From: an uncultured Lachnospiraceae bacterium
Lineage (GTDB): Bacteria; Bacillota; Clostridia; Lachnospirales; Lachnospiraceae
DNA length: 21,526 nt
NCBI GenBank assembly: GCA_910577115.1
Contig: CAJTMC010000054.1
Span: 1 to 21,526, forward strand
Direction: 5' to 3'
In this document: positions 1 to 6,472 of the stretch, piece by piece
How the letters are laid out: each line of letters begins with the position of its first letter
How positions within the stretch are numbered: the first letter of the stretch is position 1
Notes under the pieces: generated by a model
Databases searched by the model: none
What the model was told of the DNA's origin: nothing
The model's input: the letters and a program-made list of their open reading frames with translations, nothing else
Made by a program: the position numbers and the translations under genes

Positions 1-117
1 AACAACGCCGCCATCTTTAGAGATCTTGACGGACGGAGTGAAGCGGTTAAGAAAGCTGTTGCAGCAGTGATTTGCTGCAATCGGATGAATATATCAGGCA
101 TTGTGGAGGCTGCTTGA
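1..117 (+). CDS. 3' fragment of a repeated, probably transposase-like gene
   Basis: Frame 1 is open from the window edge to a TGA at 115-117 and encodes the last 38 residues of a protein. The tail contains IFRDLDGRSEAVKKAV and ends GIVEAA. The same coding end is present in inverted orientation at the other end of the window, so it belongs to a multicopy sequence. I do not recognise the family from this short tail. A transposase is the most likely explanation because the repeat boundary falls just after the stop codon, but no catalytic residues are visible in the window. Confidence 0.5.
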   Translation, partial: NNAAIFRDLDGRSEAVKKAVAAVICCNRMNISGIVEAA

Positions 118-135
118 AAATCAAAGAGTTTGGCA
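1..135. repeat. Left copy of terminal inverted repeat
   Basis: Bases 1-135 are the reverse complement of 21392-21526. The first 119 bases match exactly, position 120 differs (A versus G in the other copy), and 121-135 match again before the sequences diverge. The repeat holds the 3' end of an open reading frame and ends 18 bases after its stop, as expected at the edge of an insertion sequence. Seen directly; the mobile-element reading is inference. Confidence 0.9.
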
Positions 136-188
136 TTACATTATTTTTTACTCTCAGATTAGATGCATTCAAAATTTGCATCGTATTC
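118..188. other. Short intergenic stretch with small dyad
   Basis: Between the repeat and the next gene lies an A/T-rich stretch with an inverted repeat, GATGCA at 162-167 and TGCATC at 177-182, just downstream of the minus-strand gene. No clear U-tract follows on that strand, so it is at best a weak terminator. Confidence 0.3.
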
Positions 189-851
189 TCATAACCTCCT
201 CAATATTGTTTTTGCAATATCATTTACCGTAAATTCTATAAAATCACTAATATCATTTGCTGATAAGTAACGATATGTTGATATCTCTACCATATCAGCA
301 TTATATTGTGTATTTAGCAAGTGGTTTCTTTGTCGCTCAATATCCTCCTTATTCACAATTCCTTCTATATTCAATGCAATCGCCTCTGAAAGCATCTTCC
401 TAATTAATTTTGTATTCTTACTATTTTGGTAAAGCCACAAATCAATACCTTGAGCCTCCGGATAATATGCCTTTTTAAACGTATCAATATTCATTGGTGG
501 AATATTTTCACTCTGCAGTTTTCTCCAAATTTTTATGTCATTCCAATAATCTGTCAAACAATGAACGCATATTCCAATACCAAAATCTCTATAGGCATCT
601 GCTTTTAAGGCAACAATTTCACAAAAAGAATTAATATTTCTTTTCCATAGTTGATAATCTTGCGTATCGCCCCATTTTCCGCAGCCTTCAAACATGTGTG
701 ATTTTACCTTCATGCTAACATTATAATCCGGATTCATATGTACAGAATCAGGTGCGACAGAACCAAGAATAAATTCTGCTGCATTTGGTATTTGCGGTAT
801 GCGCTCTAATAGTCTATATGCAATTTCCATATGTATCATCTGAAACGCCAT
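189..851 (-). CDS. Zinc-dependent phospholipase C-like protein
   Basis: A 220-residue protein resembling the zinc-dependent phospholipase C domain (PF00882), a family of metal-dependent phosphodiesterases, many of unknown substrate. Candidate metal ligands fall in the expected order: His7 near the N-terminus, the signature GSVAPDSVHM with Asp35 and His38, SHMFEG with His52, and the helix GICVHCLTDYW with His97 and Asp101. No signal peptide is visible, so it is probably cytoplasmic, unlike secreted alpha-toxin-type enzymes. A start at 878 is possible, but GGAGG lies 9 bases upstream of the ATG at 851 and nothing comparable precedes 878. It appears to be monocistronic. Metal binding is inferred from motifs; the substrate is unknown. 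Confidence 0.75.
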   Translation of the reverse strand: MAFQMIHMEIAYRLLERIPQIPNAAEFILGSVAPDSVHMNPDYNVSMKVKSHMFEGCGKWGDTQDYQLWKRNINSFCEIVALKADAYRDFGIGICVHCLTDYWNDIKIWRKLQSENIPPMNIDTFKKAYYPEAQGIDLWLYQNSKNTKLIRKMLSEAIALNIEGIVNKEDIERQRNHLLNTQYNADMVEISTYRYLSANDISDFIEFTVNDIAKTILRRL

Positions 852-889
852 AGATTTATTCCTCCATAAGTTTCTCATTTTTAGATATG

Positions 890-918
890 ATTATAGCCTG
901 TTTTAGCCAAGACCACAA
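890..918 (-). promoter_or_regulatory. Sigma-A-like promoter for the phospholipase-like gene
   Basis: On the minus strand a perfect TATAAT (895-890) is preceded by TTGTGG (918-913) with a 17-bp spacer. The -35 matches consensus at only three positions, but the spacing and the perfect -10, about 40 bases upstream of the chosen start, make it a reasonable promoter. Confidence 0.45.
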
Positions 919-1045
919 TGTCAAAAAATACTGCTATTGCTGTGTTAAATTTTATCATACAGGTGTTATTTTTATTTGTTATTTATGGAGTATTGTTTTC
1001 GTTTTATTCAAAGATTTACGCTTAACTTTATAAAAAATTCATATA

Positions 1046-1233
1046 GAAAAGTGGCAGATAACAACGCTTTGTGACATTTTAAGACCTCATAGCAGTGTGG
1101 ATATTCAGATTGTGACGGAAGCGTTTAAACATCATGCAACAAGATCTAATAAGAATATTCCTGTTTTGTCAGAGTATTGCAAAAATGTTAAAGGTTGAAA
1201 CAAAACTCATATCGTATCTGGAGGTGCTCATTT
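1046..1233 (+). pseudogene. C-terminal remnant of an AbiEi-type antitoxin
   Basis: Two adjacent frames together read like the C-terminal part of an AbiEi-family antitoxin/transcriptional regulator (type IV toxin-antitoxin). The first frame reads TLCDILRPHSSVDIQIVTEA and continues to a stop; the next frame then reads AKMLKVETKLISYLEVL, the characteristic tail of the family. The switch occurs at a run of five A near 1177-1181, where one fewer A would restore the frame. The DNA-binding N-terminal domain is missing and no AbiEii-type nucleotidyltransferase toxin follows, so this is a decayed remnant. Family assignment comes from recalled consensus, not from a search. Confidence 0.6.
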
Positions 1234-1462
1234 GCCCCGTTTTGCCATTTTCGTTACTTTTTTAACGAACTCAACGAAAAACGCAAATTGCGCCAAAACA
1301 CAGTTAATCAAAGCATTTCAGGAGGGGAAATAAACATGATTTCGATACTTTCTGTCTGCCCCATGCGCATACGAAAGACATAGAGTGCAGGGTTGACTAT
1401 CTTTTCGTCGCGCTTTGTATATGTGTTCAGTGCATTTTGAATAAAGAACAATGGAAACATTT
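1234..1462. other. Intergenic stretch, no convincing gene
   Basis: This gap between the antitoxin remnant and the HAD gene holds no long conserved reading frame. Its only notable element is a strong ribosome site followed by a 15-codon ORF, listed separately. Confidence 0.4.
1336..1383 (+). other. 15-codon ORF with strong ribosome site
   Basis: AGGAGGGG at 1320-1327 lies 8 bases upstream of an ATG at 1336 that opens a 15-residue ORF (MISILSVCPMRIRKT). The ribosome site is far better than expected by chance, but the product is unrecognised. It could be the stub of a deleted gene or a small peptide. Nothing downstream on the plus strand would be controlled by it. Confidence 0.25.
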
Positions 1463-2137
1463 TTACGAAACAGGAGTAAAATAGCCTGAATCATAGATTT
1501 GCAATAGATTCTCAACTGCATTAACACCCTTGGAAACTGCTTTACCGGTTCGGTTTATCCATATTGCGTTTATTCCAACAGATGAAGCGCCTTTGATGTC
1601 GCTGCTTAACGAATCGCCAATATGTATAACCTGCTTGGCAGATAATCCGGTATTCTTTAATGCAAATTCAAACAATTCCCTTCTTGGTTTATACGATTTT
1701 GCATCTTCGCTTGTAAATACTCCTGCAGGCTTTAATCCATGAAATGCGATTGCTTTTAATATATCTGCCCGATCAATATTTGATACGATATAAACAGGTA
1801 CCGGACAAATATCGAAAAACAGTTTTGACTCCTCGAAAATAGACGGACTTACCCAATGTTCAAACATCAGGTTGCATAATTGTTTGGCATCAGCGGTTGA
1901 ATGAAAATATTGTATTGTTTCATGCAGCGATTGGTATTCTAATTGCCGCTGCGTTTTAAAGGAATCACCATAAGCGGTAATACATGCTGCTTGAAATGTT
2001 TTCCACCAATAGGAATCAATTTCTAGCATGTTTTTTGCAATTCCGGTGTTGAATATTTCCTGTGATATTTTTTGAATCACTTCTCCATCTTCATGGACAA
2101 CCGTTCCATAAAAATCTATAAAAACTGCTTTTATCAT
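1463..2137 (-). CDS. HAD-superfamily hydrolase
   Basis: A 224-residue haloacid dehalogenase-superfamily protein, probably a small-molecule phosphatase. Motif I is DFYGTVV with the nucleophile Asp8; the usual second aspartate (DxD) is Tyr10, as in true haloacid dehalogenases and some HAD phosphatases of uncertain specificity. Motif II is in IVSNIDR, motif III is the lysine of SYKPRRELF, and motif IV is HIGDSLSSDIKGA with the acidic metal ligands. A cap domain lies between motifs I and II. The start is set at 2137 because AAGGAAG precedes it at good spacing, trimming a 10-residue extension. It follows the small lipoprotein gene after about 60 bases and may share its transcript. The substrate cannot be inferred. 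Confidence 0.85.
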   Translation of the reverse strand: MIKAVFIDFYGTVVHEDGEVIQKISQEIFNTGIAKNMLEIDSYWWKTFQAACITAYGDSFKTQRQLEYQSLHETIQYFHSTADAKQLCNLMFEHWVSPSIFEESKLFFDICPVPVYIVSNIDRADILKAIAFHGLKPAGVFTSEDAKSYKPRRELFEFALKNTGLSAKQVIHIGDSLSSDIKGASSVGINAIWINRTGKAVSKGVNAVENLLQIYDSGYFTPVS

Positions 2138-2200
2138 CTTATTAGGCTTCCTTTCTAAACTATGCACCTTCTTTTCGCGTTTCGTTTCTCATATCTTCCA

Positions 2201-2469
2201 TCACTTTACACATTTCCTGCACCCCTTTCGGAATCTAATTACCTGTTCAACTCGATTAAGGATATACTGTGCAAAGCTATCATCAGAAAAATCTTCCTCT
2301 AATTCTTGGCGTTCCTCCTTAAAAATTTGTCGCACTTCTTCTTGTTCTTCAGATGTCATGTCGCTCCAATTCTTGCTATTAACATAAGCACAACCACCCA
2401 TTGTCATAGAGTCATGCCAAACAAAAAAATAACAAGGAACAAAATTTGGATTCTTCCCATTCGCACCAT
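2201..2469 (-). pseudogene. Small lipoprotein, signal peptide and body in different frames
   Basis: The in-frame body (2201-2407, 68 residues) starts MTMGGCAYVNS, a lipobox-like stretch without a preceding hydrophobic segment. Immediately upstream, in another frame from an ATG at 2469 with AGGCGG before it, lies MVRMGRIQILFLVIFLFGMT, a typical charged-then-hydrophobic signal peptide, which stops at the TGA 2406-2404. The two frames meet in an ATGA overlap at 2407. A one-base indel would fuse them into a signal peptide ending at a GGC lipobox, so this looks like a frameshifted lipoprotein of about 88 residues. The alternative is two overlapping, translationally coupled small genes. The body is rich in Glu/Asp and ends in basic residues; function unknown. 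Confidence 0.5.
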
Positions 2470-2480
2470 TATTTTACCGC

Positions 2481-2828
2481 CTAAATCCCTAATCGTGCCA
2501 ACAAACCTAAAGCAGCAATAAACAGCACTGTAACGATTGCTGTCGCCGCTATGATTGCAATGATAGCGATTGCCTTTTTGTATTCGTGACTCAACTCTCT
2601 CTTTTTTTCCACTGAAACAGTTACCTCTTTTTCAGAGCCCAACAGAATATAATCTGCACTTACACTATAAACTTCTGTTAGCTTTATTATGTTTTCAATA
2701 TCAGGCTTTCCCTGTCCGCTTTCCCATTTTGAAACAGCCTGTCTTGAAATTCCCAGCATTTCAGCAACCTGCTCCTGTGAATAGCCTGCTTTTTTTCGCA
2801 AATCCTGAAGCCTTTCCGCTATATCCAT
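2481..2828 (-). CDS. XRE-family regulator with C-terminal membrane helix
   Basis: A 115-residue protein with an N-terminal Cro/CI-type helix-turn-helix (residues about 5-60, containing GYSQEQVAEMLGISRQAVSK) and one hydrophobic segment of about 25 residues near the C-terminus (IAIIAIIAATAIVTVLFIAA). This places the DNA-binding domain in the cytoplasm, tethered to the membrane. The start at 2828 is preferred because GGAGG lies 8 bases upstream; the ATG at 2834 is too close to it. The longer frame to 2936 lacks a ribosome site. The small lipoprotein reading frame begins only 12 bases beyond its stop, so the two are probably cotranscribed and functionally linked, possibly in envelope sensing. Regulated genes are unknown. 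Confidence 0.85.
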   Translation of the reverse strand: MDIAERLQDLRKKAGYSQEQVAEMLGISRQAVSKWESGQGKPDIENIIKLTEVYSVSADYILLGSEKEVTVSVEKKRELSHEYKKAIAIIAIIAATAIVTVLFIAALGLLARLGI

Positions 2829-2962
2829 GTTCATCACCTCCAATAAAGAAATACCACAATTTACCGGTTGCATACTACCAACAACGATTTCATTATTGGC
2901 AACTTTCCGTTGCAGCTTAGAAAATTTGCGTTGCATGGCGGTTTATGGGGCTAATATCTTTC

Positions 2963-2991
2963 ATTGTAGCACGATTTAACATGTGTATAAA
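2963..2991 (-). promoter_or_regulatory. Sigma-A-like promoter for the XRE operon
   Basis: TTTATA (2991-2986) and TACAAT (2968-2963) are separated by 17 bp on the minus strand, about 135 bases upstream of the XRE start. It is a moderate match to consensus and the only plausible promoter seen in the gap. Confidence 0.35.
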
Positions 2992-3179
2992 TGACAAATT
3001 TATATGAATTTTGGAAATAGGTAGTTACTGTCTGAAAAATGCTGTGTTACACATATAGGAATATTTTACAGAAACATTTCTACCGACATCAATTCTTTAC
3101 AAAATGTAAAAAGTATATAAACTGTCCACACCGTACATTCATAATGTGTTATAATCTATTATGCAATTTTCATAATTGG

Positions 3180-3279
3180 AGTTTAGAAGAATACATAGAC
3201 TGCTTCATGAGCGCAAATTATTTCACCAATATACGACACAGAAGTTTAGAGAAATACACAAACTGCTTCATGAACGCAA
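3180..3279 (+). repeat. Imperfect direct repeat upstream of lipoprotein gene
   Basis: Two copies of a unit of about 39 bp, at roughly 3180-3218 and 3241-3279, share GTTTAGA, AATACA, and ACTGCTTCATGA followed by GCGCAA or ACGCAA. They differ at about six positions and are offset by about 62 bp. They lie just upstream of the lipoprotein ribosome site. Both also lie in an open frame continuous with the lipoprotein gene (SLEEYIDCFMSA and SLEKYTNCFMNA), so they may be a coding relic or a duplicated regulatory leader. Confidence 0.6.
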
Positions 3280-3296
3280 GGGAAGGCGTGTGGAAA

Positions 3297-4253
3297 ATGA
3301 AAAAGAAAATGCTCGTGTTTATTACAGCTTTCGTGCTGATTTGTGAAAACATTACAGGGTGCGCAGCGAAAAATACAGTAAGTGAGAATAATGTAAATAA
3401 CAATATAACGATACCGGAAAGCAGCACGAATAAACCTGCAGCAAGCGACGAAAGCGGCGTGGAAACAGAGAACGGGGAGCAAACCGAATCCCAGTCAACG
3501 AAAGAGAACACGATACAAAATTGGGACAATATCATATATGAAGAAACCGTTCTGACGCGGCAGGCGCAGGCGGATAAAGTATGTATCATAGTGCAGCCGT
3601 CCATATTAAGAAAATACAGTTTTTACTATTATACCCCGGAAGACGAGGAGCAGAAACGGCTCCAGGAACTTATGGAAGCTCTGCCGTTAGAAGCAAAGCC
3701 CTACGCGGGAGAATGGGAAGGAAAGAAAGAAAAGGGCTGGCAGATTGCCTATCAGGACATGTGCTTTAGGGTGTTTGATGGTGGATATTTGGAATATAGT
3801 TATGTAGATGAAGGCGGAGAATTTGTGGAGTATTTTGTGGAGGCTCCCGAGCTATGCGGGTATATACAAAATATGCTGCAAGAGCAATTAAACTATGCGC
3901 CTTATAATCCTGCTGATATTCAAGACATTGTATCGGCAAAACTGGACGTTCAGGGACTTCTTACAGACAATAAATTCTATAGTCAGACGATTACGGACGA
4001 GGAAGTTTTAGATATGCTTGAGGACTGGTTTTGTAACGCAGAATACATCTATGGCGGTGCGGACTGTGGAAATCAGAACGCACGTTTGGAATTGGAGCTT
4101 GCAAACGGAGAGATTGTCCGGTTATCCGTAGCAACAGACAGTTGTTCCAATTTCGGAATCAATGGATTGTATTATGACTATCGTCCGGTATCTGATTGGG
4201 ATAATAAAGACTTTTTTACATTGTTTGATGAAATACCTTGGGATTGGCATTAA
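3297..4253 (+). CDS. Putative lipoprotein, function unknown
   Basis: A 318-residue exported protein. The N-terminus MKKKMLVFITAFVLICENI followed by TGC is a lipoprotein signal with the lipidated Cys22. A low-complexity Ser/Thr/Asn/Glu linker follows (about residues 24-75), then a globular domain with acidic and aromatic residues and an Asp-Trp-rich end (SDWDNKDFF). I do not recognise the domain. The frame extends upstream to 3039, but GGGAAGG lies before 3297 and the signal peptide begins there, so the longer start is rejected. It stands alone on the plus strand and is convergent with the MerR-type regulator. Surface or envelope location is well supported; the function is not. Confidence 0.75.
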   Translation: MKKKMLVFITAFVLICENITGCAAKNTVSENNVNNNITIPESSTNKPAASDESGVETENGEQTESQSTKENTIQNWDNIIYEETVLTRQAQADKVCIIVQPSILRKYSFYYYTPEDEEQKRLQELMEALPLEAKPYAGEWEGKKEKGWQIAYQDMCFRVFDGGYLEYSYVDEGGEFVEYFVEAPELCGYIQNMLQEQLNYAPYNPADIQDIVSAKLDVQGLLTDNKFYSQTITDEEVLDMLEDWFCNAEYIYGGADCGNQNARLELELANGEIVRLSVATDSCSNFGINGLYYDYRPVSDWDNKDFFTLFDEIPWDWH

Positions 4254-4284
4254 GCGCCTAAGATTGATAGAACCTCTTAGGCGC
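4254..4284. terminator. Hairpin between convergent genes
   Basis: GCGCCTAAGA (4254-4263) and TCTTAGGCGC (4275-4284) form a perfect 10-bp stem with an 11-base loop directly after the lipoprotein stop. The following plus-strand sequence is T/C-rich but has no clean T-run. Its position between convergent genes suggests a shared terminator. Confidence 0.65.
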
Positions 4285-4315
4285 CTGGCATTTCCTTTCA
4301 AAAAGAAAAGATCTG

Positions 4316-5158
4316 CTATTTGTAAAATGCTTCGATTGCCTGCGCAAAGAACTCCGCTGCGCCCTCTCCGTACTTTTCGTCTATTTTCGATTTCATCAGC
4401 GCGCCTCGATAGCTATGTGCAATAGAGCGCATCAGCCCTTGTTCATCTTTGATTTGGCTAAACTGTTTCATCGCAAATCCGTATTCGCCGACAAGCTCCT
4501 TGATTTCAAAAGAATCCACCGGACAGCCGCGTTTTCCAATCAGCTTTTCCAAGATTGATTCCAGCCGCTTATTGTAACTTTGTGCAACCTCTTTGCTGAC
4601 AGGATTTTTTGCGACAGATAAATACTTGTCCTTTCCGCCGTACCATTCAACCACCTTTGCATAGTTTTTCTGCATTTTTTCGGAGGACACTACCTCTATA
4701 TAGTGCTTTTTCCATTGCTCCGTATCCCCGAACTCCTCTATTGCAAGGTTTCTGATATCTTCTGGCATGTGTTCAAACATCGCCTGAAACAGTTCTTCAA
4801 TTTCTGTTCTGTCAAAAACTGCAAAATCCATTTTGTTCTCTCCTTTCAAAAGCTTGTCAATGCTCGCAATCAAACGCTCCATGCGTTCCTTTTTTGCGAC
4901 CAGCATTTTTCGCTGCATCTGTAATATTTGGTTTTTGTCAAGAGCAGGATTTTCCATAACGGCTTTGATTTCCTTCAGCGGAATATCAAACTCACGAAAG
5001 AATAAAATTTGCTGCAATATTTCTAAGGCTTTATCGTCATAAAGCCGGTATCCCGATTCACTTTTCTGTGTCGGAACAAATAATCCGATTTCATCATAAT
5101 AGTGAAGCGTTCGTGCACTGATACCCGTCAGTTCTGATATTTGTTTTACAGTCATCAT
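4316..5158 (-). CDS. MerR-family regulator with TipAS-type effector domain
   Basis: A 280-residue regulator. The first about 70 residues are a MerR winged helix-turn-helix (VKQISELTGISARTLHYYDE, then GLFVPTQKSESGYRLY), followed by a coiled-coil dimerisation helix (residues about 75-110). A helical C-terminal domain with the aromatic, acidic character of TipAS, Mta and SkgA domains follows (QWKKHYIEVVSSEKM, RGALMKSKIDEKYGEGAAEF). TipAS domains bind diverse drugs or peptides and activate transcription by untwisting a long-spacer promoter. The start at 5158 is chosen for the GGGAGGG 8 bases upstream; the 11-residue extension to 5191 would begin at the promoter -10. The gene faces its own MerR-type promoter, indicating autoregulation. 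The ligand is unknown. Confidence 0.88.
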   Translation of the reverse strand: MMTVKQISELTGISARTLHYYDEIGLFVPTQKSESGYRLYDDKALEILQQILFFREFDIPLKEIKAVMENPALDKNQILQMQRKMLVAKKERMERLIASIDKLLKGENKMDFAVFDRTEIEELFQAMFEHMPEDIRNLAIEEFGDTEQWKKHYIEVVSSEKMQKNYAKVVEWYGGKDKYLSVAKNPVSKEVAQSYNKRLESILEKLIGKRGCPVDSFEIKELVGEYGFAMKQFSQIKDEQGLMRSIAHSYRGALMKSKIDEKYGEGAAEFFAQAIEAFYK

Positions 5159-5189
5159 AGCGTTTACCCTCCCTGTTCCTGATATAAAC

Positions 5190-5220
5190 ACTATAAGCTA
5201 TGACGTTGCGTTAAAGTCAA
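5190..5220 (-). promoter_or_regulatory. MerR-type long-spacer promoter and operator
   Basis: On the minus strand TTGACT (5220-5215) and TATAGT (5195-5190) are separated by 19 bp, the overlong spacing typical of MerR-activated promoters. Within it, TGACTTT (5219-5213) and AACGTCA (5207-5201) form an inverted repeat around a 5-base centre with one mismatch. The promoter sits about 32 bases upstream of the regulator's start, pointing to autogenous control. Confidence 0.7.
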
Positions 5221-5313
5221 TAGGCTTTCGAAAAATTTTTAGTTTTGGGGCGCTTTCAAGAAATAAATGTCAGTGATATAGAGTTATCATAAGATAGAGT
5301 GTTGAATGTAAAA

Positions 5314-5442
5314 ATGGATTTGGATATAATAAAACAAAAAGGAGATTTTGCTATACTAAACATTAAAGCAATTTCGGATTTAAGAAATTATACAGCAGTT
5401 TTAGATACTGTTGCGGTTGGTGCACCTGTGTATTATATTTAA
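5314..5442 (+). pseudogene. Truncated Phd/YefM-like antitoxin
   Basis: A 42-residue frame contains ISDLRNYTAVL followed by VAVGAPVY, which closely resembles the N-terminal DNA-binding half of Phd/YefM-type antitoxins. In those, the next residues would normally be a Thr-Lys-Asn-Gly-type loop and the toxin-binding tail. Here the frame ends right after GAPVYYI at a TAA. No RelE/Doc-type toxin follows; the next gene is the aminoglycoside adenylyltransferase. A short relic is the best reading, though a truncated functional repressor cannot be excluded. Recognition is from recalled family consensus. Confidence 0.5.
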
Positions 5443-5522
5443 ATTTTAAAGGAGCACAGTTACAAAATGGTATGCGGGGCAGAGAATCCATTATGAAATT
5501 GTGGCAAAATAGGAGGTTGCTT

Positions 5523-6395
5523 ATGCGTAATGAGGATAACATGTATGGGCTGTTCATGGATATTGCAAAGGCAGACGATAGGATTGTGGCGGTATATATG
5601 AATGGTTCGCGGACAAATCCGAATGTTCCCAAAGATATTTTTCAGGACTATGACATTGTGTATGTGGTGCGGGAAACAAAGACATTTATTGAGGACAAGG
5701 ACTGGATTCACAGATTTGGCAAAATTTTGTATATGCAGTATCCCGATGAAAATTCTGATTATCCAAGTGACAAGGAAAATCATTATGGCTGGCTGATGCA
5801 GTTTGAAGATGGTGTCCGAATTGACCTTACAGTACAGACAATCCGATTTGCCCAAGAGCATATTCATGATGATAAGCTTTGCCAGATTTTGCTGGATAAG
5901 GAAAATATTCTTCCGGCAGTGTCAAAATCCACAGATGAGGATTATCATGTAAAAAAGCCTACCGAAGCGCAGTTTCAGGCATGTGCCAATGAATTTTGGT
6001 GGTGCAGCAACAATATAGCAAAGGGATTATGGCGGGAGGAGATGCCCTATGTGCAGGACATGACCAACTTTGTAGTTCGCAAGCAGTTAGAAAAGATGCT
6101 TTCGTGGAAGGTTGGTATCGGGACGGATTTTCAGGTCAGTGTCGGAAAGTCTGCAAAGTACTTATACAGGTGGCTGGAACCAGACGAGTATCAAGGATAC
6201 CTGAATACTTATTTTGGCGGAACCGTTGAGGAAGCCTGGACAGCGGTGCTGCATATGTGTGATTTGTTTGCGCAAACAGCAGCGTATGTGGGGAGCAAGC
6301 TGGGATATCCCTATAATGCAGCGGAAGGAAAAGCCGCGAGGGCATTTCTTGAGCATGTACGGGAGTTGCCGAAGGACGCAAAGAAGGTTTATTAA
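5523..6395 (+). CDS. aadK-like: Aminoglycoside 6-adenylyltransferase (ANT(6)-like)
   Basis: A 290-residue nucleotidyltransferase of the ANT(6)/AadE/AadK family, which transfers AMP from ATP to the 6-hydroxyl of streptomycin. The nucleotidyltransferase motif is intact: GSRTN (Gly28-Ser29-Arg30), then FQDYDIVY with Asp42 and Asp44 as candidate Mg ligands, and RIDLT supplying a third acidic residue. Family-typical segments follow (DYHVKKPT, NEFWWC, LSWKVGIGTDFQVSVGK). Length fits the family. The start at 5523 follows AGGAGG by 6 bases, which excludes the 17-residue extension to 5472. It is a single gene with no adjacent resistance genes or intact mobile element, so it may be a chromosomal housekeeping-type copy. 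Whether it confers resistance cannot be told from sequence. Confidence 0.88.
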   Translation: MRNEDNMYGLFMDIAKADDRIVAVYMNGSRTNPNVPKDIFQDYDIVYVVRETKTFIEDKDWIHRFGKILYMQYPDENSDYPSDKENHYGWLMQFEDGVRIDLTVQTIRFAQEHIHDDKLCQILLDKENILPAVSKSTDEDYHVKKPTEAQFQACANEFWWCSNNIAKGLWREEMPYVQDMTNFVVRKQLEKMLSWKVGIGTDFQVSVGKSAKYLYRWLEPDEYQGYLNTYFGGTVEEAWTAVLHMCDLFAQTAAYVGSKLGYPYNAAEGKAARAFLEHVRELPKDAKKVY

Positions 6396-6415
6396 GACAG
6401 AAAAAGGATGCGCAT

Positions 6416-6450
6416 AGCCGTTATTTACGAGGAGAGATATGCAGACGGCT
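6416..6450 (+). terminator. Weak hairpin after the adenylyltransferase gene
   Basis: AGCCGT (6416-6421) pairs with ACGGCT (6445-6450), followed by TTTT. The 23-base loop is long, so this is a weak terminator candidate between the convergent adenylyltransferase and AraC genes. Confidence 0.3.
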
Positions 6451-6472
6451 TTTAAATGTATGCACTTCCTGC

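Noticed and set aside
3039..3296. N-terminal extension of the lipoprotein gene
   Set aside because: The signal peptide and ribosome site are at 3297; an 86-residue extension would bury the signal sequence.
3218..3604. Minus-strand hydrophobic frames opposite the lipoprotein
   Set aside because: Antisense to the signal peptide and linker; no ribosome site.
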